Shown here: piece after piece, positions 22,251-35,024 of the stretch
Numbering within the stretch: the stretch's first letter is position 1
Layout of the letters: each line of letters starts with the position of its first letter
NCBI GenBank assembly: GCA_951213105.1
Contig: OX578152.1
Span: 75,200,680-75,264,679 of the forward strand
Length of the DNA stretch: 64,000 nucleotides
Direction of reading: 5' to 3'
Source of the DNA: Amaurobius ferox
Taxonomy: Eukaryota; Arthropoda; Arachnida; Araneae; Amaurobiidae
Made by a program: the position numbers and the translations under genes
The notes under the pieces: model-generated
Database searches by the model: none
What the model was told of the DNA's origin: nothing
What the model saw: only the letters and a program-made list of their open reading frames with translations

Positions 22251-23000
22251 TTATGTGCAGTTCAGTGATGCTAAAAGTGTGTAAATCAGAAGAAAAGTAT
22301 TCAAATATTTGATTTCAGTCACAATACTTTCCTTATCTTTTACATTCCTCGTACGACATATATTCAGTTAAAAAAAGGTGCTGGTATAAACAATTTTACA
22401 CAACAATTGTAAAAAATTTCCATATTACCTACTCCTACTTTCTTTTTTCAAATACTAAATATATATTCATCAGAAGAAACGTATATTTTTCTATTTTAAC
22501 ATATAGATTTAAAAATATAGGAAACAAAGCCCCAGGATTATAAATGGCTTAACCCACAACACTTTTCGAGTACAAAATGCTCACTACAAGCAAGTTTTTC
22601 CACTTTCCCTAGTTTCATAATCTATATGCAAGACAAGAAATTTCAGTTCAGAGTTTACTCGCTAAAAAAGCTTTTGCATAATCTGATTGTCATTTCTTAT
22701 TGGAGACAAAATTTCATTAAATAAAGCTTAATATGCAGACTTTTTTACAAGTTATTGTGTGATTTGGTTTATTGCAGTTTCGAACAAAATTAAACAGTTT
22801 TCAGTCTATGACAGCTAGCTTTATGTGGTATATCAATAATTGTGCAAGAATATTAATAGAGATAATCAATAAAAATGTGTAACAATGATTAAAACAAATA
22901 GATCACTTCTACAGACTTAATTTATATTATACATAATTATGCATGTTTTCTCTTGCATATCTTCATTAATAACTAATACAGCAACAGAAGAGACGACTAT
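22251..23000. other. AT-rich non-coding sequence
   Basis: Contains a short family-A tail fragment (cacaatactttccttat at about 22,320) and otherwise nothing I can identify. Confidence 0.45.
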
Positions 23001-23048
23001 TTTTAACACTTTACAACAAAGTTGAAAAGTGTTTATGACTTTGTTCAT

Positions 23049-23122
<74 letters not shown>

Positions 23123-23280
23123 CGTTAGCACGATAACTGCCGTAAAAATGAGTTAATCAAAATGAAATTTTAGTATGTTGTTCAGACGGTCTGTAGGACC
23201 TATGGGAATATAAATAAATAATATCACCCAATTAGTTTTTTATTGAAAACGGGTTGAAAAAATGAAATACATTGAACCCT
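23001..23280 (+). repeat. Family D repeat, copy 1, with TGTC microsatellite
   Basis: Starts ttttaacactttacaacaaa, then a TGTC array of about 18 units (23,047-23,122), then cgttagcacgataactgccg and aaatgaaattttagtatgtt. The layout (unique head, microsatellite, gataactg phrase) parallels family A. Copy 2 is at 25,671. Confidence 0.75.
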
Positions 23281-23604
23281 ATGGGACCTAATTTTCAAAC
23301 ATTTTTTATGTAAATTTAAAATTCACGAATTGCTTCGAAATTTTTAGGAAATATTCACATTATCCCATAGAATATATAAAAAAAAATTCAGTAAAATATG
23401 TTAAGTAGTTTTTTAATTAAAAAAATTATTTAATATAGGGAAAAAAACAAATTCAATTAAATTCTGACTTTGGGATATCTTCCAGAAAGAAAAGAGAGAG
23501 ATATTATATAATAAATATCTCTCCATATGTTTAAACGTTTTGCATATGGGAGTGGCTTCATATTTTAAAATAAATTTGGTAGATAACAATTTTTCATTTT
23601 TCAT

Positions 23605-25105
23605 TTTTTTTTAATTTTATATAACTCATCATGATAAATTTAATTGATGGCATTTTAAATGCACTTTCCTACGTCCTAGAGAGTTAAAATTTGGTACACA
23701 GCTTAAATTTGTTGAACATTTTATTCGACAAAAATTTGATGGATCTTTAAATATAGATCATACATTTTTTTCGAAATGGCCTGAAAATAATCCCCGTTCA
23801 CTTCTATAAATCATTGGTGTAATATTGTTAAAAATTCTGATGTGGACAGCACATGTCTTTCCCTGCAGACTCATATTCGTTCTCTTTATTTATTCAATGA
23901 TAATTTGAGTTTATCTGCACAACATAAGTATTTTAAATGACATTGAATTTACACGTTAAACTTAAATTTGGTTCTCATTTGATAGCTGGACTTATTGTCA
24001 AAGGTGGCGTAGCGAAAACGCGAAAAAACTAGAATATCTCAAAAACGGCTAGTCCTAGAGTAATGGGGTTAGTCTTATTCTTTTTGTTGTCAAAAATCAC
24101 ATATAAAATAGGAATTTAATTGATATAATTGAGCACACGTAGTCTTTTATTTTTATATATAACGATTTTTGCTGGCCATTTCGCAAAAATAGCCCGTTCC
24201 TTTTTCCCGAATCGTAGTAGAATAACCTACAAATGATTTATATACAAAATTTTGTTAAATTTGGTATATAAATCACTTGTAGGTTATTGAAATATTATAC
24301 TCCAAATTTTGTTAAATTTGGTTCATTAGTTTTTAGCTAGAGTGGATAAAGGCAATTTCTGCGGCCATTTCGCAAAGAAGGCAGATTCTTTTATTACGAA
24401 TCGTACTATAATCTAATGAACATCAGGATTTCCCACAAAAAACATACCTACCAAATTGTATGAAATTCGGTCCATTAGTTTTTCAATTAGAGTGGATGTA
24501 ATATCCACACAGACACACAGAAACATACACAGATACACCCTTACACACACAGACGTCTTCCTAAAAGTAGTTTTTTCGTGTTCTAGAAGTCCCAAAACGT
24601 GTAGATCCTTTGAAAATTCGAGTTCCGATCTTCGGCACTATTCCAATACTTTGAGTACATACACATACACATATGTATTATCTGTGTATCTAAATTCCGT
24701 GCCTATGCAATTACAATAGTTGTGATTTTAAATGATCCCTAAACTTTTATTATTTCTTCAAGGAAGCCTAATTTTAACATATGCAGAATGCAAATATCTC
24801 AAGCGATTGTAAGATGAATTACATAAGAATTGCTGAATTTTTTTCACACAAAATTATTTAGCTCTGGAGTCTGGAATACAAGTTATATATATGAAATATT
24901 CATTGATTTTGCATAAAGAGTCAGATGATTTATATTTCGATACAGTTTTAAATATTTAAGTATAATAAATTACTGTAGTACTGTGATAATATAAAAGATA
25001 TTACCACTGAATGAATCACATTTTAGAAATTTTTAAATGAAATTACATTTCAGTTGGAAAGTGTTTCATAATCAATGCTTATGCATGATTGATCTTTCTT
25101 GTTTA
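23605..25105 (+). repeat. Family B segment, copy 1 (1.5 kb direct duplication)
   Basis: Matches 30,031-31,560 over its whole length in the same orientation. Inside it, from 23,836, is an element head TCTGATGTGGACAGCACATG, a diverged form of the family A head, then tagaatatctcaaaaacgg and acgatttttgctggccattt. A near-palindrome spans 24,219-24,288 (aacctacaaatgatttatat / atataaatcacttgtaggtt), followed by a CA-rich patch (24,505-24,555). Family B looks like a distant relative of family A. No coding frame is supported. Confidence 0.75.
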
Positions 25106-25670
25106 TATATAAATAAGTCAGCTGCTATATTATTGTGCAAGTTCATAACTCAGTATGTTACTAATAAAATCCTTGCAATATGGGTGATTTAAATGCATGA
25201 ACTAAACATAGCACAACTAAATAAACGGACTTTGATGACACAAATATGATTAAAAATTGCAAGGGCAAGATGTCGACAAAGTAATTTTAAATTCACCTTA
25301 CCCAATTCCTTTAGCAAACTTCCAAAAGCACACATAGTGCATATATGCTTATAGCAGCAGCAGTACCTTATAGTCATCACAGCACATATTTTTATCAATA
25401 TTTGAGCTGAATAATCTTAATATAAGATAAATTTAGATATAGCGTACTAAAATTAAGTGCTAAATGATTGTAAATTTCTAAAATCGTCTGCGATATGTAA
25501 ACTAATAATTTACAACAAACATGGATGCTGAGCAGTGAAATCGCGGAATGTGACGTCACTTGACGTCACTATTGCAGCCAGTGGTCACTTCAGAAATTTA
25601 GCCAATTTAGAAACTTGAATCATTTGTTTGAACGGCTCGGGTGTAAGAATTGTTTTGGGATGCATTGCAT

Positions 25671-25876
25671 TTTTAACACTTTACAACATAGTTGAAAAGT
25701 GTTTATGACTTTGTTCATTCTGTCTGTCTGTCTGTCCGTTAGCACGATAACTGACGTAAAAATGACTTAATCAAAATGAAATTTTAGTATGTTGTTCAGA
25801 CGGTCTGTGGGACCTATGGGAATATAAATAAATAATATCACCCAATTAGTTTTTTATTGAACCCGGATTGAAAACA
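25671..25876 (+). repeat. Family D repeat, copy 2, cut by family A copy 3
   Basis: Same order as 23,001-23,280 but with only three TGTC units. It breaks at 25,876 after ggattgaaaaca, exactly where the family A head begins, so family A inserted into family D here. Confidence 0.75.
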
Positions 25877-26642
25877 TCTGATGTGGGCAACACATGACTT
25901 TCCTTATATCATGCAATGAATTTACTACTTTTACAGTTTAAAAAAATGTTATTCTTATAGTAGATACTTATATTCTTTCAAAGACATTGAATTTTCTTGA
26001 ATTAGTCGTCATTTTCATTGATTTAGCGTCATTTTTATTAATTTGGTGAGATTTTTGTTAATTTGGCAACAATTAAATATGTCGCCAAGTTGGCGACATT
26101 CCGCCAAATTCGTCGCCAAAATCTCGCCAAGCGTTATGAACGGAGAAATAAGTTACTCTTACAGCAGGTAAATGACTATTGGCGTTCAAATACAAAAGTA
26201 TTACTCAAAGTATTTTTTTTTCATGAATGGAACGAGCTAGATCCACGAGAATGATGTCACCCAATTTATCGCATGGTATTACATATGAAAAGTGAACATG
26301 TTTCTCAATAGGAATTTTTTTTTTTTTTTTATATAACTTTTTGATAATTTTTTTTGAAAAATGTACAATATCTCGAGAACGGTTCACGTTAGTGTTCTAA
26401 AATTTATGTCAATCGTTTTCTAATGAAAATTTACATAAGAAATGTCTATTTGCGTAAAATTTTTAGCGGTTTCGATTTTTTGACGATTTTTTCAAAATTT
26501 CACTCGAAAATTTAGGGGGGTTCTGAACATTCGATTGCGTATAAAAACAATAGGCTTCCAGTGTTTACGGATTGTGATTTTTGTACCAAATTTCCTTCGA
26601 ATCGGTCCATTCGTTCGTCAGTTATCGTCTCCACAGACTCAC

Positions 26643-26676
<34 letters not shown>

Positions 26677-26771
26677 TTTCACACACACACACACACATAC
26701 TTTCACACAGACATCACTTCAAAAATGTTTTATTCTTGATCAGGTATGCTTGAAACGTGCTCTCGAAAATT
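25877..26771 (+). mobile_element. Family A element, copy 3, tail lost at the hAT junction
   Basis: The head TCTGATGTGGGCAACACATG is at 25,877. A CA array lies at 26,645-26,708. The copy stops at gtgctct followed by CGAAAATT, the target duplication of hAT copy 2. The palindromic tail seen in copies 1 and 2 is absent. Confidence 0.75.
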
Positions 26772-29175
26772 CAGTGGCGGCTCGTGAGTGACATGTAGAG
26801 GGAGGCGCTGATCTATGTATGTATTTATGCCTATATATTAGTAATATATATAATTAAATTTTTTTTTTACTTGTATTATATATACCTGAGATTAATCATT
26901 AAGTGAAAATGTTCTGTATAGCAAAAATGATAAGATGGACTGAAATATATATATATGTATTAAAAATATAAACGACGGATGTATTAAGTAAAATAACGTA
27001 CCTCCCATCTGCTCGCTTGTTCATAAAGATCCTGGACACATGGAACGTATCCTTCCTAGTGGAAAAACATTACATAGTCCTAATTTACATTAAAATAAAA
27101 TTGTAGGGGCTAGTTAAACTAAAAGTTATGCCCAGGGAGTTGACTAAAAATATATACAAATTCTGATGATACGTACTGATGGTTCAGAGACTATAGCCAC
27201 TAGTAAAATCAAAATCGGTGGATTAGGAGACGAGATGGAAAATTTGGGGGGGGGGGGGGGGGTGATAACCAAAATAAGAGTTACGCTCAGGGATTTGCCA
27301 CGTGAAAGTTATCCATGTGACATGTACAAATGGTGGATAGACTATAGCCACACGCCGAACCAAAATCGTTCAATTAGGAGCAGATATGTAAAATTGTGAG
27401 GACTAGTTAAACTGAAAGTTACATCCAGGGGTTGACACAAAAATATGTGTATCCAAGTGAAATGTACAAATTATGCTCAGACTATATAGTCACCAGCAGA
27501 GTCAAAAACGCTCAATTAGGAACTGACATGTAAAATTGTGGGGGCTAGTTAAACTAAAATTTACGCCCAGGAAGTTGACACAAAAAACGCATGTATATTA
27601 TATATCCATCAAATATGTGTATCAAACTGAGACGTACGGATGGTGCAGATACAACCATCAGCATAAGCAAATTCGTTCAATTAGGAGGTGAGATGGGAAA
27701 TTTGGGGAGGGGGGGCTAATTGAAGTAAAAGTTATCCTCAGAGAGCTGTCACAACAAAGATGCATAACCAGATGACATGTACAAATGGTGCAGAAACTAT
27801 AGCCACTAGCAAAACTAAATTCGTTCAATTAAGAAAATAGCTCGCTAAAAATGTATAATTATGGGATTAGTTAAACTAAAAGTTACGCTCAGGGGTCTGA
27901 TACAAAATATGTATATTCAGATGACACGTACAGAGGATGCAGAGACTATAACCATCGTTAAAATCAAAATTGCTAAATTAGAAGCCGAGATAAGAAATTT
28001 GGGGGCTACCTCAAGTAAAATTTACGCCCAGGGGGTATCTGAGCAATATAGTTGCCAACCTGAGATCAAAATTTCGAGGGAAATGACGCAGATAAAAGGA
28101 ACACGATGAAAATTTAATATTAAATTTTTTTACTAAATATTTAAAGTGTGTTTAATTTTTAGGTATTTTTTATGTTAAATAGCTGAAAAAGTAAGATAGC
28201 TCGGTAGGTCCAGTGACCCCTCAAACTAAATATGCGAAACAACATATTTCTGAAGCGTCACTAAAAATAGCCTATCGATCACGGGTATGCCAAAAATAGG
28301 AAACTCCAGACGTTTAAAGAATTAATTTGAAGTCAAACATATTGGAATTCGTCACCAGCAGATCAACCAGAGCACAGAACTGCCACAAATTAGAAATAAC
28401 CCCCTTCTCATAGGACAGAACCACACTACATCAGAAATGACGAAATGCGAAACCACTTGAATAAGTAAGACAGCTGGGAGGGTCAAGTGATCCCTCAAAG
28501 TGAGTGTCCTAAAAAACATATTTTATTCACGATGGCCAGAAACCCTTAAAATATCATAAATACCCCCCATCCCTTCCCATCACCACACACGTACACTTAA
28601 TCCACTCATTTGTTCAAATGTTTATTTGAACTTCCAAATTTATTAAACAGACGAGAAAGAGAACAAACGCATTCTTAAATGTAAAAAATTGAGGCCAAAT
28701 TAGCGAAACTGAGCCAATTTGAGAAGTCCCTCTTCATGTTTTCCTACTCTTCTATTTCTCTTTGGCTAGCTCCGCGCCCAGAACGCGACACAATCTACTG
28801 TTTAATTCTGCACTGTCTGTTTTTTTTCACGCCAAATTTCTAATATTGTTCCTATACCGTTCGTTTACTCTCGAAATGCCGACGTTATGGACGCGGCTTT
28901 ATAAAATATCCCTGTATTTTCCCCTTATGTGTTGAAAATTGTATGCAGTACAGTTTTCGCGATTCTGCTTTCTCTGAAGGAAACTTTAGTTCTGCCATCT
29001 AGTGACATATTTTATAACTTATTTTTAATAATTCTCGATTTAATTGAACAAAAATTCAGATTTTTTCAATAGAAATTGTAATAAATCTGTATAACTCAAA
29101 AAATAATTTGGGGTGTTTACTCAATGGTGTCGCGCGTACTCGCGACGCCCCTTATCGGCCGCGACTGCGAAAATT
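26764..29175 (+). mobile_element. hAT-type non-autonomous transposon, copy 2 (26,772-29,167) with 8-bp target duplication
   Basis: The element is 26,772-29,167. Its ends are CAGTGGCGGCTCG and, on the complement, CAGTCGCGGCC. Both flanks are CGAAAATT (26,764-26,771 and 29,168-29,175), a perfect 8-bp duplication. It is 2,396 bp against 2,202 bp for copy 1, mainly because 28,350-28,560 is missing there. No transposase frame; it would need an autonomous hAT elsewhere. Confidence 0.83.
27115..28040 (+). repeat. Minisatellite in hAT copy 2, seven units of about 136-172 bp
   Basis: Unit phrases (taaactaaaagttatgccca and variants) start near 27,115, 27,276, 27,412, 27,548, 27,720, 27,872 and 28,012. 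Each unit also holds actatagccac and a G run. The units are well diverged, so the array predates both insertions. Confidence 0.8.
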
Positions 29176-30029
29176 CGAATTCGAGTTTTCGACGGGAGAG
29201 CACGTTTCAAGCATGCCTGATCACGAATCAAACATTTATGAAGTGTTTTTTCTGTGTGTGTGTGTGTCAATGAGTCTGTGGAGACGATAACTGACGAACG
29301 AATGAACCGATTCGAAAGAAATTTGGGATAAAAATCACAATCTATAAACACTGGAAGCCTATTGTTTTTATACGCAATCGAATGTCCAGAACCCCCCTAA
29401 ATTTTCGGGCGAAATTTTGAAAAAATCGTCAAAAATAAAAACCGCTAATAAAATTACGCAAATAGACATTTCTTATGTAATTTTTCATTAGAAAACGATT
29501 GACATAAATTTTAGAACGCTAACATGAACCGTTCTCGAGATATTGCACATTTAAAAAAAAAAGTCATATAAAATAAAAAAAAAGATTTCCTATTGAGAAA
29601 CATGTTCACTTTTAATATGTAATTCCATGCGATAAATTGGGTGACATCATTCTCGTGAATCTAACTCGTTCCATTCACGAGAAAAGATACTTTGAGTAAT
29701 ACTTTTGTATTTGAGCGCAAAAAGTCATTTATCCGCTATAAGAATAACTTATTTCTCCGTTCATAACACTTTGCGAGATTTTGGCAACGAATTTAGCGGA
29801 ATATCGCCAACTTGGCGACATTTTTAAATGTTGCCAAATTAACGAAAATCTCGCCAAATGGATAAAAATGACGCTAAATCAATGAAAATGACTATTAATT
29901 GAAGAAAATTCAATATCTTGGAAAGAATCTACTATAAAGTATCTACTATAAGAATAACATTTTTTTTAACTGTAAAAGTAGTAAATTCATTGCATTATAT
30001 AAGAAAAGTTATGTGTTGCCCACATCAGA
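29168..30029 (-). mobile_element. Family A element, copy 4, in inverse orientation to copy 3
   Basis: Starts at the hAT target duplication (CGAAAATT then cgaattcgag), so its palindromic tail is missing. It has a short GT array (29,254-29,268) and ends in the complement of the head at 30,029, next to a T run that opens family B copy 2. Confidence 0.75.
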
Positions 30030-30030
30030 T

Positions 30031-31560
30031 TTTTTTTTTTTTAATTTTATTTAACTCTTCATGATATACTTATTTGATGGCATTTTTAATGCACTTTCCT
30101 ACGTCCTAGAGAGTTAAAATTTGGTACACAGCTTAAATTTGTTGAGCATTTTATTCTACAAAAATTTGGTGGATCTTTAAATATAGATTGTACATATTTT
30201 TCGAAAAGGCCTGCAAATAATCCCCGTTCACTTCTATAAATCATTGTTGTAATATTTTTAAAAATTCTGATGTGGGCAGCACATGTCTTTCCCTGCAGAC
30301 TCATATTCACGTTCTCTTTAATTCTTCAATAATAATTTGAGTTTATCTGCACAAAATAACAGCCATAAGTATTTTAAATGACATTGAATTTGCACGTTAA
30401 ACTTAAATTTGGTTCTCATTTGATAGCTGGACTTATTGTCAAAGGTGGCGTAGCGAAAACGCGAAAAAACTAGAATATCTCAAGAACGGCTAGTCCTAGA
30501 GTAATGGGGTTAGTTTTATTCTTTTTGTTGTCAAAAATCACGTATAAAATAGGAATTTAATTGATATAATTGAGCACACGTAGTCTTATTTTTATTTTTA
30601 ACGATTTTTGCGGGCCATTTCGCAAGAATAGCCCGTTCCTTTTTCCCGAATCGTACAAGAATAACCTACAAATGATTTATATACCAAATTTTGTTAAATT
30701 TGGTATATAAATCACTTGTAGGTTATTGAAATATTATACACCAAATTTTGTTAAATTTGTTCCATTAGTTTTTAGCTAGAGTGGATAAAAACAATTTCTG
30801 CCGGCCATTTCGCAAAGAAGGCAGATTCTTTTATTACGAATCGTACTATAATCTAATGAACATCAGGCTTTCCCAGAAAAAACATACCTACCAAATTTTA
30901 TGAAATTAGGTCCATTAGTTTTTCAATTAGAGTGGATGTAATATCCTCAGACACACAGAAATATACAGAGATACACCCTTACACACACAGACGGCTTCCT
31001 AAAAATAGTTTTTTTCGTGTTCTAGAAGTGCCAAAACGTGTAGATCCTTCGAAAATTCGAGTTGCTATCTTCGGCACGATTCCAATACTTTGAATACGTA
31101 CACACACACACACATATTATCTGTGTATCTAAATTCCGTGCCTATGCAATTACAATAGTTGTGATTTTAAATGATCCCTAAACTTTTATTATTTCTTCAA
31201 CGAAGCCTAATTTTAACTTATGCAGAATGCAAATATCTCAAGCGATTGTAGGGTGAGTTACATAAGAATTGCTGAATTTTTTTCACACAAAATTATTTAG
31301 CTCTGGAGTCTGGAATACAAGAATAGTATACAAGAATAGCCCGAATATGAAATATTCATTGATTTTACATAGAGAATCAGATGATTTATATTTCGATACA
31401 GTTTTAAATATTTAAGTATAATAAATTACTGTAGTGCTGTGATAATGTAAAAGATATCACCACTGAATGTATTACATTTTAGAAATTTTTAAATGAAATT
31501 GCATTTCAGTTGGAAAGTGTTTCATAATCAATGCTTATGCATGATTGATCTTTCTTGCTT
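30031..31560 (+). repeat. Family B segment, copy 2
   Basis: Direct copy of 23,605-25,105 with scattered substitutions and small indels. The internal head TCTGATGTGGGCAGCACATG is at 30,266 and the near-palindrome at 30,658-30,727. The flanking stretch after the CA patch (31,145-31,558) is duplicated too. Confidence 0.75.
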
Positions 31561-32181
31561 TCTTTAATTTCTCTATTCAGGGATATTTTATTTTCTGTAT
31601 TGTATGGCGTTGAAACATTGATTCATGTAATATCGAAAGCTGCAATACATTCTGATGCAGAATAGAGATTCTATGCATGAAGAAATGAAACTTTTCATCG
31701 TATAAAATTTATAATCCTTAAAATTATTTGGTTCACGAAACTCGTACCTCCTTCCACCCAAATTTTATTTTGTATTAGAAAATTTACTTATTCTAAGAAT
31801 TTTAGAATTATTGCGATTGAAGAAGTTGTTTGGCTCTTCATTGTATGATTTCTGTACATTATCTTAAATGCTAGAAGGAATATTTGATGCGTGATCCTCT
31901 AAGGGAAATGCGTTTTTTCATATGTCATGGCAAGAGTATTTGATTCAAAGTTTATGCTTTGCTACAGAATAAAGGATTTTGTTGCAGGAAGCAGAAATTA
32001 TATCTTCAACTTTGACTAAATCAGTTCTTTATTTTAATGTCTATTCCGTTACTTTTAGCAATAAATTCAGATCTGATTACACCACAGTGAACTTATATAA
32101 TCAAAACAAGGTGTGCCATCTACTGGACTCAAAAATAATCAATCAACTGTATTTTTTATTTAAACAGGTAATTTATAGCAT

Positions 32182-32187
<6 letters not shown>

Positions 32188-32229
<42 letters not shown>
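32188..32229. repeat. TA microsatellite
   Basis: About 21 TA units, uninterrupted. Confidence 0.93.
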
Positions 32230-32230
<1 letters not shown>

Positions 32231-32299
32231 CCATGTTGCACTAGTACTTATTCGATACAAATTGAGTGTATTTTTTGTGCATCTATTTTTTTTTTCGCC

Positions 32300-32722
32300 A
32301 ACGCAATTACAATAGTTTTTAATTTAAATGATCATCAAACTTTGATTATTTCTACAATGAAGCCCATTTTTAATGGATGCAGAATGTAAACAAGTGATTG
32401 TAAGATGAGTTGTATAAGAATTGCTTAATTTTTATCACGCAAAATTATTTAACTTTAGAGTCTAGAATAAAAGTGTATGAATGAAATATTCACTTCTTTT
32501 ACATAGAGAACCAGATGATTTATATTTCGATGACATCATTTGAATAAAGTTCATTCTTTTTATGAAGTTTTAAGATATAATAAATTATTGTAGTACTGTG
32601 ATAATTTAAAATATATCAGCGCTGAATATATTGCATTTTAGAGATGTTTCAATAAAATTGCATTTCAGTTAGAAAGTGTTTCATAATCAATGCTTTAGAC
32701 ATGATTGATCTTTCTTGTTTAA
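32300..32722 (+). repeat. Third, diverged copy of the family B downstream stretch
   Basis: Matches 24,705-25,105 and 31,145-31,558 (shared order: caattacaatag, aaatgatc, ttatataagaattgct-like phrase, catgattgatctttcttg). It is the most diverged of the three, and no family B head precedes it. Confidence 0.65.
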
Positions 32723-32723
32723 A

Positions 32724-33270
32724 ATAATCTTAGTTTTTAAATATGGCAAAACACTTGCACAAATGATTGTTAGTTGAAATCGCATTAAATGTTGCCATTC
32801 AGATACAAAATGCTGCAAAAGGCTTTATAGAAAAACAACCCATAGTCAATTTTAAATAACAATGCAAAAAAAAAAAAGAATTGCAACCCACAAATCTACA
32901 GGCTGCACCTTTTAATCTGACATTTGGTTTGCATTTTTTGCAACCAGTATTTACCATGGTTTTGAATGCATAATAGAAAAACTTACGGAATTAATATACA
33001 TATAGTTCCTAAGAAAGTTCTTATGCACTCCAATAACTTCAAACCGAAGAAGAGGCCAATCTATAGTGAAGTGAGTATGCCCTTGATTGCTATGCGAGTA
33101 ATTAAATGATTGCAGTGTCCTTAGCAGAGAATGGAAGAAACTTCAGAAACAGGAACTCAGCAAACAAAACAAGTTAGAAAATCAAAATCGTAAAACATTG
33201 TCTATTTAGTAAGAATCATCATCAAGAACACACAAAACTAAAGGCAATAAATGCCTGTCATACTTCATTG
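32724..33270. other. AT-rich non-coding sequence
   Basis: No exon or repeat identified. Confidence 0.45.
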
Positions 33271-33580
33271 GTTTCTAGATGGTTGTTGTTGAGACCCAGA
33301 CCGTCCGACTTACCAGAAAGGTGTAAGGTAACTGTTTGGACGGCCGGGAAGTGCCACCCAATTTAGACCGGAACCCAGTGGGGGAGACATCCACAGGAAC
33401 CGTACCCTCTTTCCCCTGCCACCAACCTCTTGGAAGAACTTACGGACCCACATGTTTAACGTGATCGTACTCCGCGTGAACACAGCGGCAGTTTTGGCAG
33501 TGGCGGGAATCGAACCCGGGCCTATCGAGTGCAATTCCAGCACGCTAACCAGTGGGTTACCACGCCCAGTTTCTAGATGG
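33271..33580 (-). mobile_element. Full-length tRNA-derived SINE (33,283-33,568) with 12-bp target duplication
   Basis: On the minus strand the head carries a tRNA-type A box region (gtaacccactggttagcgtg) and B box GGTTCGATTCC (about 33,507-33,517 on the complement). A body of about 180 bp follows, ending in ggacggtctgggtctcaaca and an (AAC)n tail. Flanks are GTTTCTAGATGG on both sides (33,271-33,282 and 33,569-33,580), a perfect duplication. Open frames across it are not genes. Confidence 0.88.
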
Positions 33581-33821
33581 TGTAACACGACACCTGCTAT
33601 GCTTCTCAAAGTATGCAGTAATATTATTTCTTAACTTCAAATGTGCACTGTCGCTGACAGAGGACATTTTAAACAGATTCTACACCAGATTTCTATCATG
33701 TATTACTTACTGTATCATTCCTGAATATGATAACAAATCACCTATATCCATATTATGTTAAATAAATGTCTTCTGTACCAGACTTAATGTTGATTTCTGT
33801 TAATTAGACAATGATCTCAGA

Positions 33822-34513
33822 GCCATAGACAGAGGGGGATAAGTCCCTCCCCCCAAGAAGTATACTTAGCACCCCCCCCCCCCCCCCATGATAAAAATAT
33901 TAAATTTTTAGTAGTGATGAAATTTCATCCAAGTCATCCAAATTTTGCATAAAAAATTGCTCTATGAAACTTTTATAAATTACTTTGCTTCAAAGTTTCT
34001 TTGACATTGCTAAATTTGTGATTATACGGATAATCAATTTATTTACGTATTTATTTTAAAAATATTTAATTTAAAAAAAATTAAAATAATAGTATTTAGG
34101 ATACTTTTGTATTATTGTGGTGTTCCCTGTTACATGTTATTGAATCAAAATCAACAGATAAGTAGTTAAGAATTAATATTCAAGTGTTAACTTATATTTG
34201 CTTTCAGAATTTTATTTTCAATTAACAGCTTTGCTACTAATTAATACTTATATTAAAATCAATTGTAATTATTATATATTATTATTAATGTATATTAGCT
34301 ATATGAGTTTTTCTAATCAACTCATCAACTCTTAGCTTGCAAATATAAGTATGCCATTATTTATTTGGATATGTATATTTCATTATATGGATTGAAATAT
34401 AAAATGACTATTATGGATTATGAATGCTAATGATTAACAGTGTTTCTAATGAACCCCTCTTTCAAGCCTGTTGAACCCCCTCAAATTTCGTTTCTGGCTA
34501 CGGCTATGAATGA
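33822..34513. mobile_element. Possible MITE with ccatag... ends
   Basis: The left phrase gccatagacagaggggg and the complement of the right phrase catagccgtagccagaaacg are loosely similar, and both are followed inward by runs of purine/C (cccctc). A C tract is at 33,874-33,889. No target duplication; weak call. Confidence 0.3.
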
Positions 34514-35020
34514 TATACAATGTTGTAACTGATATTTTTTTGTCTCACTTTTTCAATGCTCCTCTAAAGGTGCTGTAATCACTTTTATTCAATGGGGCAC
34601 AGTCATTTTACTATAGCGAGGCCTAACATGTACACTCATGGGACTTTTTATTTTTAAGTTATTGGGGCTGTTTAAGAACTTTCCTAAAAGCCCTGTATAA
34701 ATTAAATAAATGGAGACCTGGTTTGCAGTCCTCCATCATATCACTAAACTGTATTTAAAGAAAAAAAAATAAGATGGCAATACCTGTATTAATTACACAC
34801 ATTAAGAAAAAGATCATTTTGTCATTTTTTTTATTCCAAAGATGAAATCAAGTTCCAGGCGACGTTGATATGCACTGTTCTTGAGACATTTCACATTTTT
34901 AACAGATTCATTAAAAAATCATGTATCTTTAAATATTGAAGTTAATAACATCCAATAAATAAGACTTTCCATGCTTCATTCCGAATGATGAAATAATTCA
35001 TGCTAAATACAAAACAACTT
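34514..35020. other. AT-rich non-coding sequence
   Basis: Nothing identified. Confidence 0.45.
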
Positions 35021-35024
35021 TAAA

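Noticed and set aside
31979..32389. 136-codon frame including a TA microsatellite
   Set aside because: AT-rich chance frame crossing a repeat, with no recognisable domain or splice context.
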